A DNA stretch of 43,104 bases from Anaerophaga thermohalophila DSM 12881 (GCF_000191885.1 NZ_AEWI01000036.1:1-43104), one strand, 5' to 3'; shown: positions 33,617 through 42,846, counted from the stretch's first letter. Made by a program: numbers and translations. The notes: generated by a model not told the origin, from the sequence alone.

Positions 33617-34032
33617 AAACAATAACAAAAAATTTAATCGCATTTACCTTTGGGCTGGTTGTCTTGACAATTGCTTTTAGGTTCTCATTAAGTTCTATGC
33701 TTCAAAATCGTCTATTCAGCACTGTCTGGATTGTTGCTGTAATCTATGGGATATTGGTGTTTACAATAGGTTGGATATTTGGCAAAAAGGACAAAATGAA
33801 TTTACCATTATATGATGTTGGATTCCGTTTCCACTTAGTCACATACATATTTTGTAATCTAATTGGTGAACTTTGGTTTTTAATTGGCTTACAATCAGAA
33901 TATGAGAATGTCAGAACTGTACATTTAACTGCTGTTTTTTGGGGATTAGGTCTATTATTCCATTTTATTATTTACCTGATTACCCGAAAAAACGCAATTA
34001 AAGGAATCAAAAAGTCTGAAATATTTGAATAA
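33613..34032 (+). CDS. Membrane protein coupled to padR
   Basis: 139 aa, four predicted membrane helices with a cytoplasmic loop GKKDKMNLPLYDVGFRFHLVTY and a basic tail (RKNAIKGIKKSEIFE). It resembles 2TM/DUF1700-like partners of PadR regulators only in size and context; no family was recognised. The start overlaps the padR stop. Confidence 0.72.
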   Translation: MKTITKNLIAFTFGLVVLTIAFRFSLSSMLQNRLFSTVWIVAVIYGILVFTIGWIFGKKDKMNLPLYDVGFRFHLVTYIFCNLIGELWFLIGLQSEYENVRTVHLTAVFWGLGLLFHFIIYLITRKNAIKGIKKSEIFE

Positions 34033-34622
34033 AACATCCGAATCTTCGATTCCACTTTAGACTGCAAACCCCTATAATACCCGAATTCTCGCAAGCAAGC
34101 GGCAGGGTCGGGCGAATCAATTCCGCTCAACAGCCACTACCGAATTTTGATCGGGAATTTAGAAAATGTAAGACTTTCACTAAAAATACCGGGGGAGCCA
34201 ACATTTTCAATATCAGGGTTAACTTTGTTGATTTTGCTGTTTTGGGTGGGTATTCCGGTGATGCTGCCCGCATTCCTGTGATATTGACCCTTGCTCAGTA
34301 ATGATTCAAAGAACAAGATGGACTGACAATATTACCGTTTTTTTCTTAAACTTTCACCTCTTAATTCGATTCTATGAGAAGGTATGGACTAATCTATCTA
34401 AAATAGCATCTGCAATCGTCTCTTCTCCAATTTCTTTAAAGGTTTTTGAATAAAACCTCTAAATAACCAACACCTAAGCTATATTAGCTACGGAAAGGGG
34501 TCAACATGCTCCGGATTTTCCGTATTTTAGACTTGATGGGGGTCAGCATCCGCCGGAATGACATGCTTTTTTGCTTAAAAAAAGGTGTGGATTTGTGGAT
34601 TGTAGATATTTATTATCAAACA
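34033..34622. other. Non-coding region between the padR operon and the nuclease-helicase operon
   Basis: 590 bases with no convincing gene. TTAGACTGCA near 34067 is a worn type A end. Short frames near 34220-34300 (FWVGIPVMLP) look like debris but are not identifiable. No terminator with a T-tract was found for either flanking operon. Confidence 0.45.
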
Positions 34623-36596
34623 TTAGATTAAAGGTATTCCTATGTCTTTTAAATAATTAAATGTTGGGTCATAATATTCCTTTCTTCGCGTGTGGTCATT
34701 ATCGCTTCCTTCTGGAACTACAATAACCATACCCTGCCTAGCTCTTGTAAGTAACACACGATATGCATTTATAAGATATTTTTTTCGCTCAATTTTATTA
34801 ATATTTTGCCATTTTTTCCCTCTAAATGAATATGTTTGCCACTCATTTTTTGAATACCGCAAATCACCATCCCAGACAACACAGCTCCAATCTAACTCTA
34901 ATCCTTGAATATGAAATTCAGTAACAACATCTTCCATATAAAATGATGAACGAACATCGTCTTTATCATCCAAAAACCAATTCACATAATTCATTGGAGA
35001 CTTTACATCAATAGCAAATGGCTTTAATCTCAGTGCTTGTGAAGATACAACAATTCCATATCGTTCACTACCTCTAGCCTTTTCTTTCAGCCATTTTTTA
35101 GCTTTTATTATATCCCGTGTTAAAACAATTGGGTATCTATTTGAAAACTGCAAAAAATCATCTTTTGCTTTTTCTATATTTAGGTCTAAAAGGTTTTTAA
35201 CAAAAGATGATAACATTTCCGCTCTGAATGAACGCAATGATACAGCTAAATGCAAATCTTTGTCAAAATAAGCCCGACCTAGTAAATTCAATTTATCAAT
35301 GACATCGATTGCCGAATATTCTGAATCTGCAAGATTTGGTGATATATAAACTTTCCAATCCGGGAAAGTCTTGTCTATTGCATCTAACCACTCAGAAATA
35401 CCTGCTTCACCAGTGTTTATTTCTTGACCACTACCAACTAAGCAAACAATTACAGCCCAGTTTTTGTGTCTATCCAAACACGAAATAAGAAACTCAGGCT
35501 CAGAATAATCAAAGTCATGAATTCCTTTTTTCTGTTTCATGAACTTAATCGTTTGTTGTTTATTCCAAGCTCTTTGGGCTTCGTCGAATATTGCTACATG
35601 GTCGTATGGTGCGTCTGAATTTTTGAGATATTCATCTCTATAATGATGAACAATTTGTATAAATGCTTTTACAGCCTGTTTTGCAGCTATTTTAGTTATT
35701 TTGTTCCCTTTTTCTCGTTCTCTTTGAACTTTATCTCTTGCTAAGGCTTCTTGCAGAATATCAACTAATGGCTTGTTCCCTGATAAATAAACACTTGCAT
35801 TACCATTTTCATTATCAAGGTGAGATGTAGCAACATTGAGTCCAACAAGTGTTTTCCCAGCACCAGGCACACCAGTTACAAAACAGATAATTTTATTATT
35901 GTTTCTCTTGGCACTTTCAATTATTTCAGATATTTTACTTGTCGTAACTGTTAGGTTTTTTGCATCTGCATCGCTACGAGTAATATTTTCAACACTGTGT
36001 GTTGTATAAAGAGCAACGGCGGCTTCAATAATTGTTGGAGTTGGCATATAACCACCGTTTATGTATTCAGATATATTTATTTGTCGTTCATTTGAAAAGA
36101 AATATAAAGCATTTTGTATTACTTCAAGTAATCCTTCACTGCCAATTTTTACAGGTAGAGTTAATTTGTCATTATGGGAAGTAAGCTGTATTTCTGCATA
36201 GTTCTTTTTTGCTTCTGTTGCAATTAAAACAGGTACTAAAACAACATTATGACTTGTTTTATGAAAATTCTTTAAATCTAAAGCATAATCCCACACCTGT
36301 TCAACATTATGCCTTAGAAAATGCCTTTCACCAACTTTAAATTCAATAACGAAAACAACATTTTCTATAATTAAAAGTGTATCAACCCTTTTCCCCATTC
36401 GAGGAATAGAGAATTCAAAAAAAACTTCACCATTAAACTCGTTTAAAGCCGCTTTCAATATAGGAATTTGTAATTCCCATGACTTATTTTGCAAAAATGT
36501 AGCATCAAACTCATTTGACCTTGTCATTGAGCCAATTATCTCATTTACTGATGATTTAAGAAATCTTTGAATTGAATTCCGATAGTAATAATTCAT
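34623..36596 (-). CDS. PD-(D/E)xK nuclease-SF1 helicase fusion (DUF2075)
   Basis: 657 aa. The N-terminal domain has E61, D72 (GKRVDTLLI), E85-F-K87 (VIEFKVG) and Q100, the arrangement of a PD-(D/E)xK nuclease. Then a DUF2075-type SF1 ATPase: Walker A GVPGAGKT (242-249), Walker B AIFDEAQRAW (336-345), FHIQGLELDWSCVVWDGDL and the arginine finger region NAYRVLLTRARQGMVIVVP near 625. Such proteins are frequent in restriction and defence loci. It starts directly after the stop codon of the 80-aa gene, in one operon with the Vsr-like nuclease. Confidence 0.88.
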   Translation of the reverse strand: MNYYYRNSIQRFLKSSVNEIIGSMTRSNEFDATFLQNKSWELQIPILKAALNEFNGEVFFEFSIPRMGKRVDTLLIIENVVFVIEFKVGERHFLRHNVEQVWDYALDLKNFHKTSHNVVLVPVLIATEAKKNYAEIQLTSHNDKLTLPVKIGSEGLLEVIQNALYFFSNERQINISEYINGGYMPTPTIIEAAVALYTTHSVENITRSDADAKNLTVTTSKISEIIESAKRNNNKIICFVTGVPGAGKTLVGLNVATSHLDNENGNASVYLSGNKPLVDILQEALARDKVQREREKGNKITKIAAKQAVKAFIQIVHHYRDEYLKNSDAPYDHVAIFDEAQRAWNKQQTIKFMKQKKGIHDFDYSEPEFLISCLDRHKNWAVIVCLVGSGQEINTGEAGISEWLDAIDKTFPDWKVYISPNLADSEYSAIDVIDKLNLLGRAYFDKDLHLAVSLRSFRAEMLSSFVKNLLDLNIEKAKDDFLQFSNRYPIVLTRDIIKAKKWLKEKARGSERYGIVVSSQALRLKPFAIDVKSPMNYVNWFLDDKDDVRSSFYMEDVVTEFHIQGLELDWSCVVWDGDLRYSKNEWQTYSFRGKKWQNINKIERKKYLINAYRVLLTRARQGMVIVVPEGSDNDHTRRKEYYDPTFNYLKDIGIPLI

Positions 36597-36839
36597 TTAC
36601 AACGTCTCCCAAACCCCATTGTTATAATATTTAATGTCTGTACAGCCAGAATTATCCATTTCATCATCTAATGGGTCAAATGAATAATTTTTAGCACTTA
36701 ATCCTTCATAATACAATTTATTATCTGCATCAAACAACCGGAAAGGATATTTGTATTTTCCAGATTTGAAGGTTAAGTCATTTTTTAGTCGTTCTTTATC
36801 TTCAGGAAAGATTGATTTAGTAATTATATATATCATCAT
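36597..36839 (-). CDS. Small protein of the nuclease-helicase operon
   Basis: 80 aa, acidic, no known motif; YKYPFRLFDADNKLYYEGLSAKNYSFDPLDDE suggests a compact beta-rich domain. The start overlaps the vsr stop (ATGA, 36836-36839) and the stop is directly followed by the helicase start, so it is translated as part of this module. Could be an adaptor or inhibitor of one of the nucleases; this is only inferred from size and coupling. Confidence 0.75.
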   Translation of the reverse strand: MMIYIITKSIFPEDKERLKNDLTFKSGKYKYPFRLFDADNKLYYEGLSAKNYSFDPLDDEMDNSGCTDIKYYNNGVWETL

Positions 36840-37291
36840 GCTATGTTTTTGTTACGCGTTATAAATATTTTATTCATAAATACAATTAAATCATTTAAAA
36901 CCAAGTCTCTCTTGCCTTTTTTTAATTCACATTCCCAGATCACTTTTACACACCAGTCAAGTGCTTCAAGCTCTTTTATTTTCAATTCATCACGATGTTT
37001 TGTTTCATTAATTTTGTCAAGCCACCATTCTGTTTTTGTTTTTGGAACAACAAAATACTTACAATTCTGATGTCCATGCCAGAAACAACCATTAACAAAA
37101 ATTACTGTTTTATATTTTGGTAAAACTATATCAGGTTTTCCTGGTAGCTTTTTATAATTCAATCTATAACGGAATCCATGCTTATGTAAAAATTGTCTGA
37201 CAAGGATTTCCGGTTTCGTATTCTTCCCTTTAATCCTTGACATATTATAACTTCTTGTCTTTTTATCATGTACATCAGCCATAATATGCAT
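36836..37291 (-). CDS. vsr: Very short patch repair endonuclease (Vsr)
   Basis: 151 aa, full family length. TRSYNMSRIKGKNTKPEILVRQFL, FRYRLNYKKLPGKPDIVLPKYKTVIFVNGCFWHGH, PKTKTEWW and IWECEL are the Vsr signatures. Active-site and zinc residues are E28, D54, H72, and C69, H74, C77, C121; the position of E. coli His64 is Asn67. Vsr nicks 5' of T in T:G mismatches created by cytosine methylation, yet no cytosine methyltransferase is in the window. It leads the three-gene operon, so it may have been recruited for another cleavage task. Confidence 0.93.
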   Translation of the reverse strand: MHIMADVHDKKTRSYNMSRIKGKNTKPEILVRQFLHKHGFRYRLNYKKLPGKPDIVLPKYKTVIFVNGCFWHGHQNCKYFVVPKTKTEWWLDKINETKHRDELKIKELEALDWCVKVIWECELKKGKRDLVLNDLIVFMNKIFITRNKNIA

Positions 37292-37544
37292 TTTCGAGCG
37301 TTGGCAAAAAATAGCTCTTTTGAGTTTTTGTGGGATGGATTCTCATATCACTTATCTTTCAGTTTATCAGTTAGTATGTATATCATCTTTTTATCATTCA
37401 GCAATAACGCTCGGCTGCATGTGTCAGGCCGGGGGTTTCAACCCGGCAACGATTGTTTCAAGCCGTGACCGGGTAACAAGGAAAAACGAAGCTTGCAATA
37501 TGCTGTGAAGCCATGGCTGGTGTATACAGATTGTTGTGGCGTCG
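37292..37544. other. Spacer between the SIMPL gene and the vsr operon, possible attC-like repeat
   Basis: 253 bases, no gene. Contains CGACGCCACAAC (minus strand, near 37544), inverted blocks GGGGGTTTCAACCCGG and GCGTTATTGC. Together with GTTGGGC at 38308-38314 (minus strand, upstream of the SIMPL gene) this resembles the cassette boundaries of chromosomal integrons, but no integrase is in the window. Confidence 0.3.
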
Positions 37545-38267
37545 TTATTCTTCAATATTCCAAATAACTCCAATGGTCTTTTTTATTTCTATTTTATTTG
37601 GATTTAGATTTAAGTCTTGCTGACTTTCCTCTTCTTCTTCGACTATGTAAAATATCGTTGGTTCGTTTGTGAGTATATCATCTTGATAGTTTGAAAATCC
37701 AAAATTTATATCTTTAATTTTAGATAGTCTGATATTCAGCGACTCAGCTATGTAACTCGCTTTCTTTTTTGCATCATCAATTGCCAATTCAATTGATTGT
37801 TTCAGTAACTCGTTTTTTTGCTGGTTACTTAGTTTGAAAGATAAATAATATGCTGTTGGAAATCCTGTATTTTTCAAGGTTTTCATTACTGTATTCAAAG
37901 AATTTGAATTATATGGAAGTTCAAGAATCACTGTGAGGCTTCCTGAATATCCATCTTGTTCTCGTGTTCTTGTTTTTTGAGACCATGAATAACTCTCCGT
38001 AATATTCAGTCCACTAGATTTTAAATTTTCTTTTGAAATTCCATTTCTGGCAAATGCCTTTTCAAGTTGGTTGTAATAGGTAACTAGTAAATCTGAACAT
38101 TTTGAATAAACGGTATCTTTCGAGTTAATAGTTATATCAACTAACATCAATTCTGGAATCTCACTGATAATTGCGTTACCTTGAACTCGTAAATGATTAT
38201 CTTGCAATTGAGAAAATGAACTGACAGCAGTCAATAAAAAAATGATGGTTAGTATTCTACTTTTCAT
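37545..38267 (-). CDS. SIMPL-domain (DUF541) secreted protein
   Basis: 240 aa from ATG 38267; the frame opens 18 codons earlier (38321) but MKSRILTIIFLLTAVSSFSQ is the clear signal peptide start. The mature protein reads LRVQGNAIISEIPELMLVDITI, FARNGISKENLKSSGLNITESYSW and DDAKKKASYIAESLNIRLSKIKDINF, all typical of SIMPL/DUF541 (Oxidative stress defence/BP26-like, ring-forming periplasmic proteins). The function is uncertain. Confidence 0.88.
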   Translation of the reverse strand: MKSRILTIIFLLTAVSSFSQLQDNHLRVQGNAIISEIPELMLVDITINSKDTVYSKCSDLLVTYYNQLEKAFARNGISKENLKSSGLNITESYSWSQKTRTREQDGYSGSLTVILELPYNSNSLNTVMKTLKNTGFPTAYYLSFKLSNQQKNELLKQSIELAIDDAKKKASYIAESLNIRLSKIKDINFGFSNYQDDILTNEPTIFYIVEEEEESQQDLNLNPNKIEIKKTIGVIWNIEE

Positions 38268-38360
38268 AATGGTAAATTTTATCGTTCTGTCGCTTATGTC
38301 CGTTTTAATGACGCCCAACATCCCCTACCAACAATCACTGTTATATTACGTCATAAAAAA

Positions 38361-38400
38361 AGGTGCACAATAAACCCCTATCGGGATATATTGTGCACCT
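38361..38400 (-). terminator. Rho-independent terminator, minus strand
   Basis: Perfect 12-bp stem AGGTGCACAATA / TATTGTGCACCT; on the minus strand it is followed by seven T (38354-38360). It lies about 230 bases after pheT on the same strand, beyond a C element. Confidence 0.8.
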
Positions 38401-38413
38401 CTATGTAAACTAT

Positions 38414-38513
38414 TTTCATCCGTATAAAATTTATTTATTAAGGACGGGTGGAACTCGCATGATTGATTATATACATAATTCTTTTGAGCTAAACCTTATC
38501 ATGCTCGTTTCAT
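38414..38513 (-). repeat. C element, minus orientation, downstream of pheT
   Basis: TTTCATCCGTATAAAATTTATTTATT...GGAACTCGCATG...TATCATGCTCGTTTCAT. Full length. Nothing else is seen in 38514-38631. Confidence 0.8.
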
Positions 38514-38631
38514 TTTTTAAATTATTAATTCATCATTGGTATCAAAATTAATAATTTACATTTGGAAAAGCCAGATAATTATTAATAAAAATATGTTTTA
38601 TGGCGGCCGGTGTAGAGTCAGGCAATACCAT

Positions 38632-41091
38632 TTACCGGAGTTTCGCACCCAATTCCTTTTCAAAAACTCTGGTAAGGTTATTCATGGTTTTATCGATTTG
38701 TTTATCCTTAAGTGTTTTTGTATTGTCCTGCAAGGTAAAAGTAATGGCATAAGATTTTTTGCCGGCACCAAGTTTTTCTCCTTCAAACACATCGAAGAGT
38801 GAAACTTCCCTGAGCAATTTTTTTTCGGTTTTGAAGGCCAGTTCTCTGATGTCTTTAAACATAACTTTCTTATCCAGCAGAAGAGCAAGATCGCGCTTCA
38901 CTTCGGGAAATTTGGGCAATTCGCTGAAAGTTACTTCCTTTTTAGCGGAGAGTTTAATCAAAGCAGGCCAGTTCATCTCCGAAAAATAAACCGGCTCGTC
39001 AATATCAAATTCCTTAAGCAATTTGGGTTTCACCATTCCCATCTGAAACAATTCCATACCATCGGCGGTGGCATATTGCAATCCTTCGGACATCAGATCG
39101 TTATTGCAGTCATACTCTTTACAGTTGGCGGTATCAATTCCCAAGCGTTCCAAAATATTCAGCGACCAGGTTTTAAGGTCGAAAAAAGAGACTTTTGTAT
39201 CGGGAGTATTCCAGTCGCCTTCTGTCTTGTTACCGGTAACAAAGAGGGCCAGTTTTTCTTCCTCGCGATAGCTGTTCAATTCGGTTTTTGGTTTTCCGGC
39301 TTTCAGGCTGTAACAATTTCCAAATTCAAACAGCCGGAGATTTGCATTCTGCCGGTTCCTGTTATGCCGGATGGTTTCGAGTCCGCCGAGCAGCAAGGTC
39401 TGACGCATACCATTCAGGTCGGAACTGAGTGGGTTGGCCAGCTCCACCACCTGGTTGCGGGGATAAGTTTCCGATTGTTCATAATAGGCAGCCCTGGTCA
39501 GTGAGTTGTTTATTATCTCGACAAAACCGGCCCCCACAAGCTGTGCGGAGATGGTATTTCTTAGCTCTCCCACATCCGGTTTTTCACGGTAAACGATTGT
39601 AGCGTTCAATTTACCGGGGGCTTCCACGTTGTTATATCCGTAAACACGCAGTATTTCTTCAATGACATCGGCTTCGCGCTGAACATCAACACGATAAGGC
39701 GGCACAGCAAGTTCCCATACACCATCGGCCTCAGCCAATATCTCAATATCAAGGGCCTGCAGAATGGTTCTGATCTGCCGGCTTTCGATTTTCTTACCAA
39801 CCAGTCGTTCCACATGTTTCAACGACAGGGCCACATCGTGCGGTTTTACGGGTTCGGGATAGATATCCACGATATCTGAAGAAATCGTTCCGCCGGCAAC
39901 TTCCTTAATCAGTAAGGCAGCTCTTTTCAGTGCATAAATGGTAATATTCGGGTCGGTTCCGCGTTCAAATCTGAACGATGCATCGGTATTGAGCGTATGC
40001 CGACGGGCAGTTTTCCGTACAAAAACCGGATTAAAGCAGGCACTTTCAAGAAATATTTTATTGGTTTTTTTTGTTACGCCGCTGTCAATTCCACCAAAAA
40101 CGCCGGCAATACACATGCCTTCCCGCTCATTACAAATCATCAGGTCCTGATTGCCGAGCACCCTTTCCTTTCCGTCAAGTGTCGTAAACTTTGTTCCGTC
40201 GGGCAAAGTTTTAACGATCACTTTATTGCCCGTTATTTTGTCTCCATCGAAAGCATGCAGCGGTTGTCCGAGTTCGTGCAGGATAAAATTGGTCACGTCC
40301 ACTACATTATTGATTGGTGCCTGACCGATGGCAAGCAAACGGTTTTTGAGCCAGGCGGGAGATTCTTTTATCTCCAGGCCGGTAATGGTAACACCTGAAT
40401 AGCGTATACATGCCTCGGGATTTTCTACTTTAACACTCACCGGCCAGTCGTGGTTATCTGTTTTATACTCGTCAACCCGTGGCCATTCGACCTTGATCGA
40501 AGGATCGGATTGTTTCAGATAAGCAGCCAGATCGCGTGCCACACCTATATGCGATGCACCATCAATCCGGTTGGGAGTAAGGTCAATCTCAATAAGAACA
40601 TCCGATTCGATATTAAAATATTCTGATGCCGGAGTTCCTGTTTTGGCAGCGGGGTCCAAAACCATGATGCCCTCGTGATTGTTACCCAGGCCGATTTCGT
40701 CTTCAGCACAAATCATTCCTTCAGAAACCTCACCACGTATTTTAGCTTTCTTTATTTCAAACCCTTTATCACTGTCTACCGGATAAAGGACGGCTCCCAC
40801 GGTAGCCACCACAACTTTCTGTCCTTCAGCAACATTAGGAGCACCGCAAACAATTGAAAGCGGTTTTTCCTCACCAACATCGACGGTAGTAACACTTAAT
40901 TTATCGGCATTAGGATGTTTTTTGCAAGTTAACACCTCTCCTACCACAAGTCCGCGAAGTCCGCCTTTTACAGTATCTACAGTCTCTACCGAGCCAACTT
41001 CCAGCCCCAGGTCGGTAAGAATTTTAGCAATTTCGTTTGCCGGTAAATCGGTCTTAATGTAATTTTTCAGCCAGTTGTATGAGATATTCAT
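38632..41091 (-). CDS. pheT: Phenylalanyl-tRNA synthetase beta subunit
   Basis: 819 aa, full length. Order of domains: N-terminal MNISYNWLKNYIKTDLP, EMAP-like tRNA-binding OB fold (GEVLTCKKHPNADKLSVTTVDVG, about 50-150), B3/B4 editing region (LTPNRIDGASHIGVARDLAA, PLHAFDGDKI), B5 (YPEPVKPHDVALSL), the catalytic-like core (NSLTRAAYYE, NPLSSDLNGMRQTLLLGGLETI) and the C-terminal anticodon-binding FDX-ACB (FPEVKRDLALLLDKKVMFKDI). It charges tRNA-Phe with PheS, whose gene is not here. The start codon lies at the end of a C element. Confidence 0.98.
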   Translation of the reverse strand: MNISYNWLKNYIKTDLPANEIAKILTDLGLEVGSVETVDTVKGGLRGLVVGEVLTCKKHPNADKLSVTTVDVGEEKPLSIVCGAPNVAEGQKVVVATVGAVLYPVDSDKGFEIKKAKIRGEVSEGMICAEDEIGLGNNHEGIMVLDPAAKTGTPASEYFNIESDVLIEIDLTPNRIDGASHIGVARDLAAYLKQSDPSIKVEWPRVDEYKTDNHDWPVSVKVENPEACIRYSGVTITGLEIKESPAWLKNRLLAIGQAPINNVVDVTNFILHELGQPLHAFDGDKITGNKVIVKTLPDGTKFTTLDGKERVLGNQDLMICNEREGMCIAGVFGGIDSGVTKKTNKIFLESACFNPVFVRKTARRHTLNTDASFRFERGTDPNITIYALKRAALLIKEVAGGTISSDIVDIYPEPVKPHDVALSLKHVERLVGKKIESRQIRTILQALDIEILAEADGVWELAVPPYRVDVQREADVIEEILRVYGYNNVEAPGKLNATIVYREKPDVGELRNTISAQLVGAGFVEIINNSLTRAAYYEQSETYPRNQVVELANPLSSDLNGMRQTLLLGGLETIRHNRNRQNANLRLFEFGNCYSLKAGKPKTELNSYREEEKLALFVTGNKTEGDWNTPDTKVSFFDLKTWSLNILERLGIDTANCKEYDCNNDLMSEGLQYATADGMELFQMGMVKPKLLKEFDIDEPVYFSEMNWPALIKLSAKKEVTFSELPKFPEVKRDLALLLDKKVMFKDIRELAFKTEKKLLREVSLFDVFEGEKLGAGKKSYAITFTLQDNTKTLKDKQIDKTMNNLTRVFEKELGAKLR

Positions 41092-41348
41092 TCGTATAAA
41101 ATTTATCTAAGTCATTGGTCTGATGGAACTCGCATGATTGAGTTTTATACATGTTCTTTTGAGACAATCTTTGTCATGCTCGTTTCATCCGTATAAAATT
41201 AAGTCTAAGTTATTGGTCTGATGGAACTCGCATGCAAGATTTATACATATTCTTATTGTGGAAAACCTATCTATGTTCATTTCATCTTAAATCTTATATC
41301 TAAAAATCTGATAATCTATTAAGGCTATCTTTGCCATGCTCGTTTCAT
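41089..41348 (-). repeat. Two tandem C elements upstream of pheT
   Basis: Unit 1 (41089-41189) ends, on the minus strand, in ATACGAATGAAT, whose ATG is the pheT start. Unit 2 (41185-41348) is the extended form and is almost identical, inverted, to 22117-22281. The promoter of pheT must be inside or beyond this repeat. Confidence 0.8.
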
Positions 41349-41581
41349 CTTACATTTAATCAATTGTTACGGCTGTCAGAATTGTTAAAGTTGTTAGAAT
41401 GTTATAAGTTTTATTACATTAGCTAACAATCCTAACAATCTAATGATCTAACAATCTAACAATCTAATGATCTAATGATCTATTATAAGAATCTTTGCCA
41501 TGCTCGTTTTATCAAGCCCTGTATTAAACACGCAAAATCAAATGACCAGCAAAAATAAATAAATATGTTCCAAACAACTAA
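41349..41581. repeat. Short-word low-complexity region (AACAATCTAATGATCT)n
   Basis: About 41400-41490 consists of degenerate CTAACAATCTAATGATCTAA units, followed by a C-element end piece (GAATCTTTGCCATGCTCGTTTTATC, split as GAATCTTTGCCATG and CTCGTTTTATC) near 41490-41513. No gene. Confidence 0.55.
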
Positions 41582-41665
41582 TGAGTGCGGCATAAAAAGC
41601 ATATTTTTGTCTATATCAAGGCGCTTTGAAATTTTGTACCGGAGTTAACTCATTGTTAATGAGGA
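41582..41665. repeat. Truncated type B element
   Basis: TGAGTGCGGCATAAAAAGC and the first half of the type B core up to ACTCATTGTTAATGAGGA, where a C element begins. The second half of the B element is missing. Confidence 0.7.
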
Positions 41666-41765
41666 TTGATTCGTATAAAATTTATTTATAAAGGTCGAAT
41701 GAAACTCGCATGATTGATTATACATGACACGACACTAAGATTTTGCCACATGCTTCTTCTGATGG
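41666..41765 (-). repeat. Diverged C element upstream of surE
   Basis: GATTCGTATAAAATTTATTTATAAAGG...GAAACTCGCATGATTG...CCACATGCTTCTTCTGATG, in reverse orientation and joined directly to the cut type B element. Confidence 0.65.
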
Positions 41766-41788
41766 GAAAACAGAATCTTCCACTATTA

Positions 41789-41818
41789 TTGCCATTTCAC
41801 CTTATTTCAATATCTTTG
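41789..41818 (+). promoter_or_regulatory. Promoter of surE
   Basis: TTG (41789-41791), a 19-base spacer and TATCTTTG (41811-41818), an excellent match to the Bacteroidota consensus, 37 bases before the ATG at 41856. Confidence 0.75.
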
Positions 41819-41855
41819 ACAGGAAAAACGTAAAAATTTGATAAGTAACACAAAT

Positions 41856-42668
41856 ATGGTAGAATTTGAAGGAAATCACCGTCCGCTTATATTGGTTACC
41901 AATGACGATGGTTTTGATGCAGGAGGAATTAGTGTTTTAAGCGAGATTGCCGGGGAGTTTGGCAATGTTGTTGTTGTAGCTCCCGATGAAGCCCGCTCGG
42001 GGATGTCCAGTGCCATTACAGTAAAGGTTCCCCTTTTTGTCAGCCAGGTAAAAGAGGAAAAAGGACTCTTTGTGTTTAAAAGCAACGGAACACCGGTTGA
42101 CTGTGTAAAGCTGGCATTGAATTCCATTTTGCCCCGGAGACCCGACCTGGTACTTTCCGGAATTAACCATGGCAGCAACAGCTCATCCAATGTCCATTAC
42201 AGCGGTACTTTAGGCGGAGCGCGCGAAGGCGTGATGAACCAGTTAACATCGGCAGGTTTTTCATTACTCGATCACAGCCATGATGCGGATTTTTCCGCTG
42301 CACGTCCTTTCGTCAGACAAATAATCCGGCAGGTTTTGCAATTTGGATTGCCGGTCGAAACCTTTCTGAATGTTAACATTCCCGCAGGAAATAACATAAA
42401 AGGCATTAAAATTTGCCGTCAGGCCAAAGGAAGATGGGTGGAAGAGTTTGTGGAAAGGGAAGACCCGAGGAAACAAAAATATTACTGGCTGACCGGCTTT
42501 TTCCAGAACCTGGAGCCCAATGCCACCGATACCGACGAATATGCCCTTAAAAACGGATACGTGTCGGTGGTCCCATGCAACCTCGACATCACCGATTATT
42601 CGGCCATCGGACAACTGCGCGATCAATCGTATGAGATGAGCGTTAACGGGGTGTTTGAGAAGGATTGA
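41856..42668 (+). CDS. surE: 5'/3'-nucleotidase SurE
   Basis: 270 aa from ATG 41856 (a TTG six codons earlier, 41838, is less likely). PLILVTNDDGFDAGGI has the metal-binding DD of SurE; further signatures are APDEARSGMSSAIT, SNGTPVDCVKLAL, DLVLSGINHGSNSSSNVHYSGTLGGAREG (Ser and Asn at the active site) and LNVNIPAG. It dephosphorylates nucleoside 5'- and 3'-monophosphates in the cytoplasm. Single-gene unit with its own promoter. Confidence 0.95.
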   Translation: MVEFEGNHRPLILVTNDDGFDAGGISVLSEIAGEFGNVVVVAPDEARSGMSSAITVKVPLFVSQVKEEKGLFVFKSNGTPVDCVKLALNSILPRRPDLVLSGINHGSNSSSNVHYSGTLGGAREGVMNQLTSAGFSLLDHSHDADFSAARPFVRQIIRQVLQFGLPVETFLNVNIPAGNNIKGIKICRQAKGRWVEEFVEREDPRKQKYYWLTGFFQNLEPNATDTDEYALKNGYVSVVPCNLDITDYSAIGQLRDQSYEMSVNGVFEKD

Positions 42669-42674
42669 CGGGAG

Positions 42675-42768
42675 AAGGCAGAGGTTGAGGCAGAGGCAGA
42701 GGTTGAGGTTGAGATTGAGGCTGAGGTTGAGATTGAGGCTGAGGTTGAGATAGAGGTTGAGGTTGAGA
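42675..42768. repeat. Hexameric low-complexity repeat (GAGGTT/GAGGCT/GATTGA)n
   Basis: About 15 six-base units directly after surE. The opposite strand has a Leu-Asn repeating frame that is not a gene. The same repeat family, inverted, starts the window (1-54). Confidence 0.85.
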
Positions 42769-42798
42769 TGACAGATTTTTAGATATTTAGATATAAGA

Positions 42799-42846
42799 TG
42801 AGTGCGGTATAAAAAGTATATTTTTGTCAAAATCAAGGCGTTTCAG
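42799..42846. repeat. Truncated type B element
   Basis: TGAGTGCGGTATAAAAAG to ATCAAGGCGTTT, the first third of the element. Confidence 0.6.

Noticed and set aside
42264..42836. 190-aa minus-strand frame with Leu-Asn repeats
   Set aside because: Antisense to surE and to the hexamer satellite; the repeating residues come from the simple repeat.
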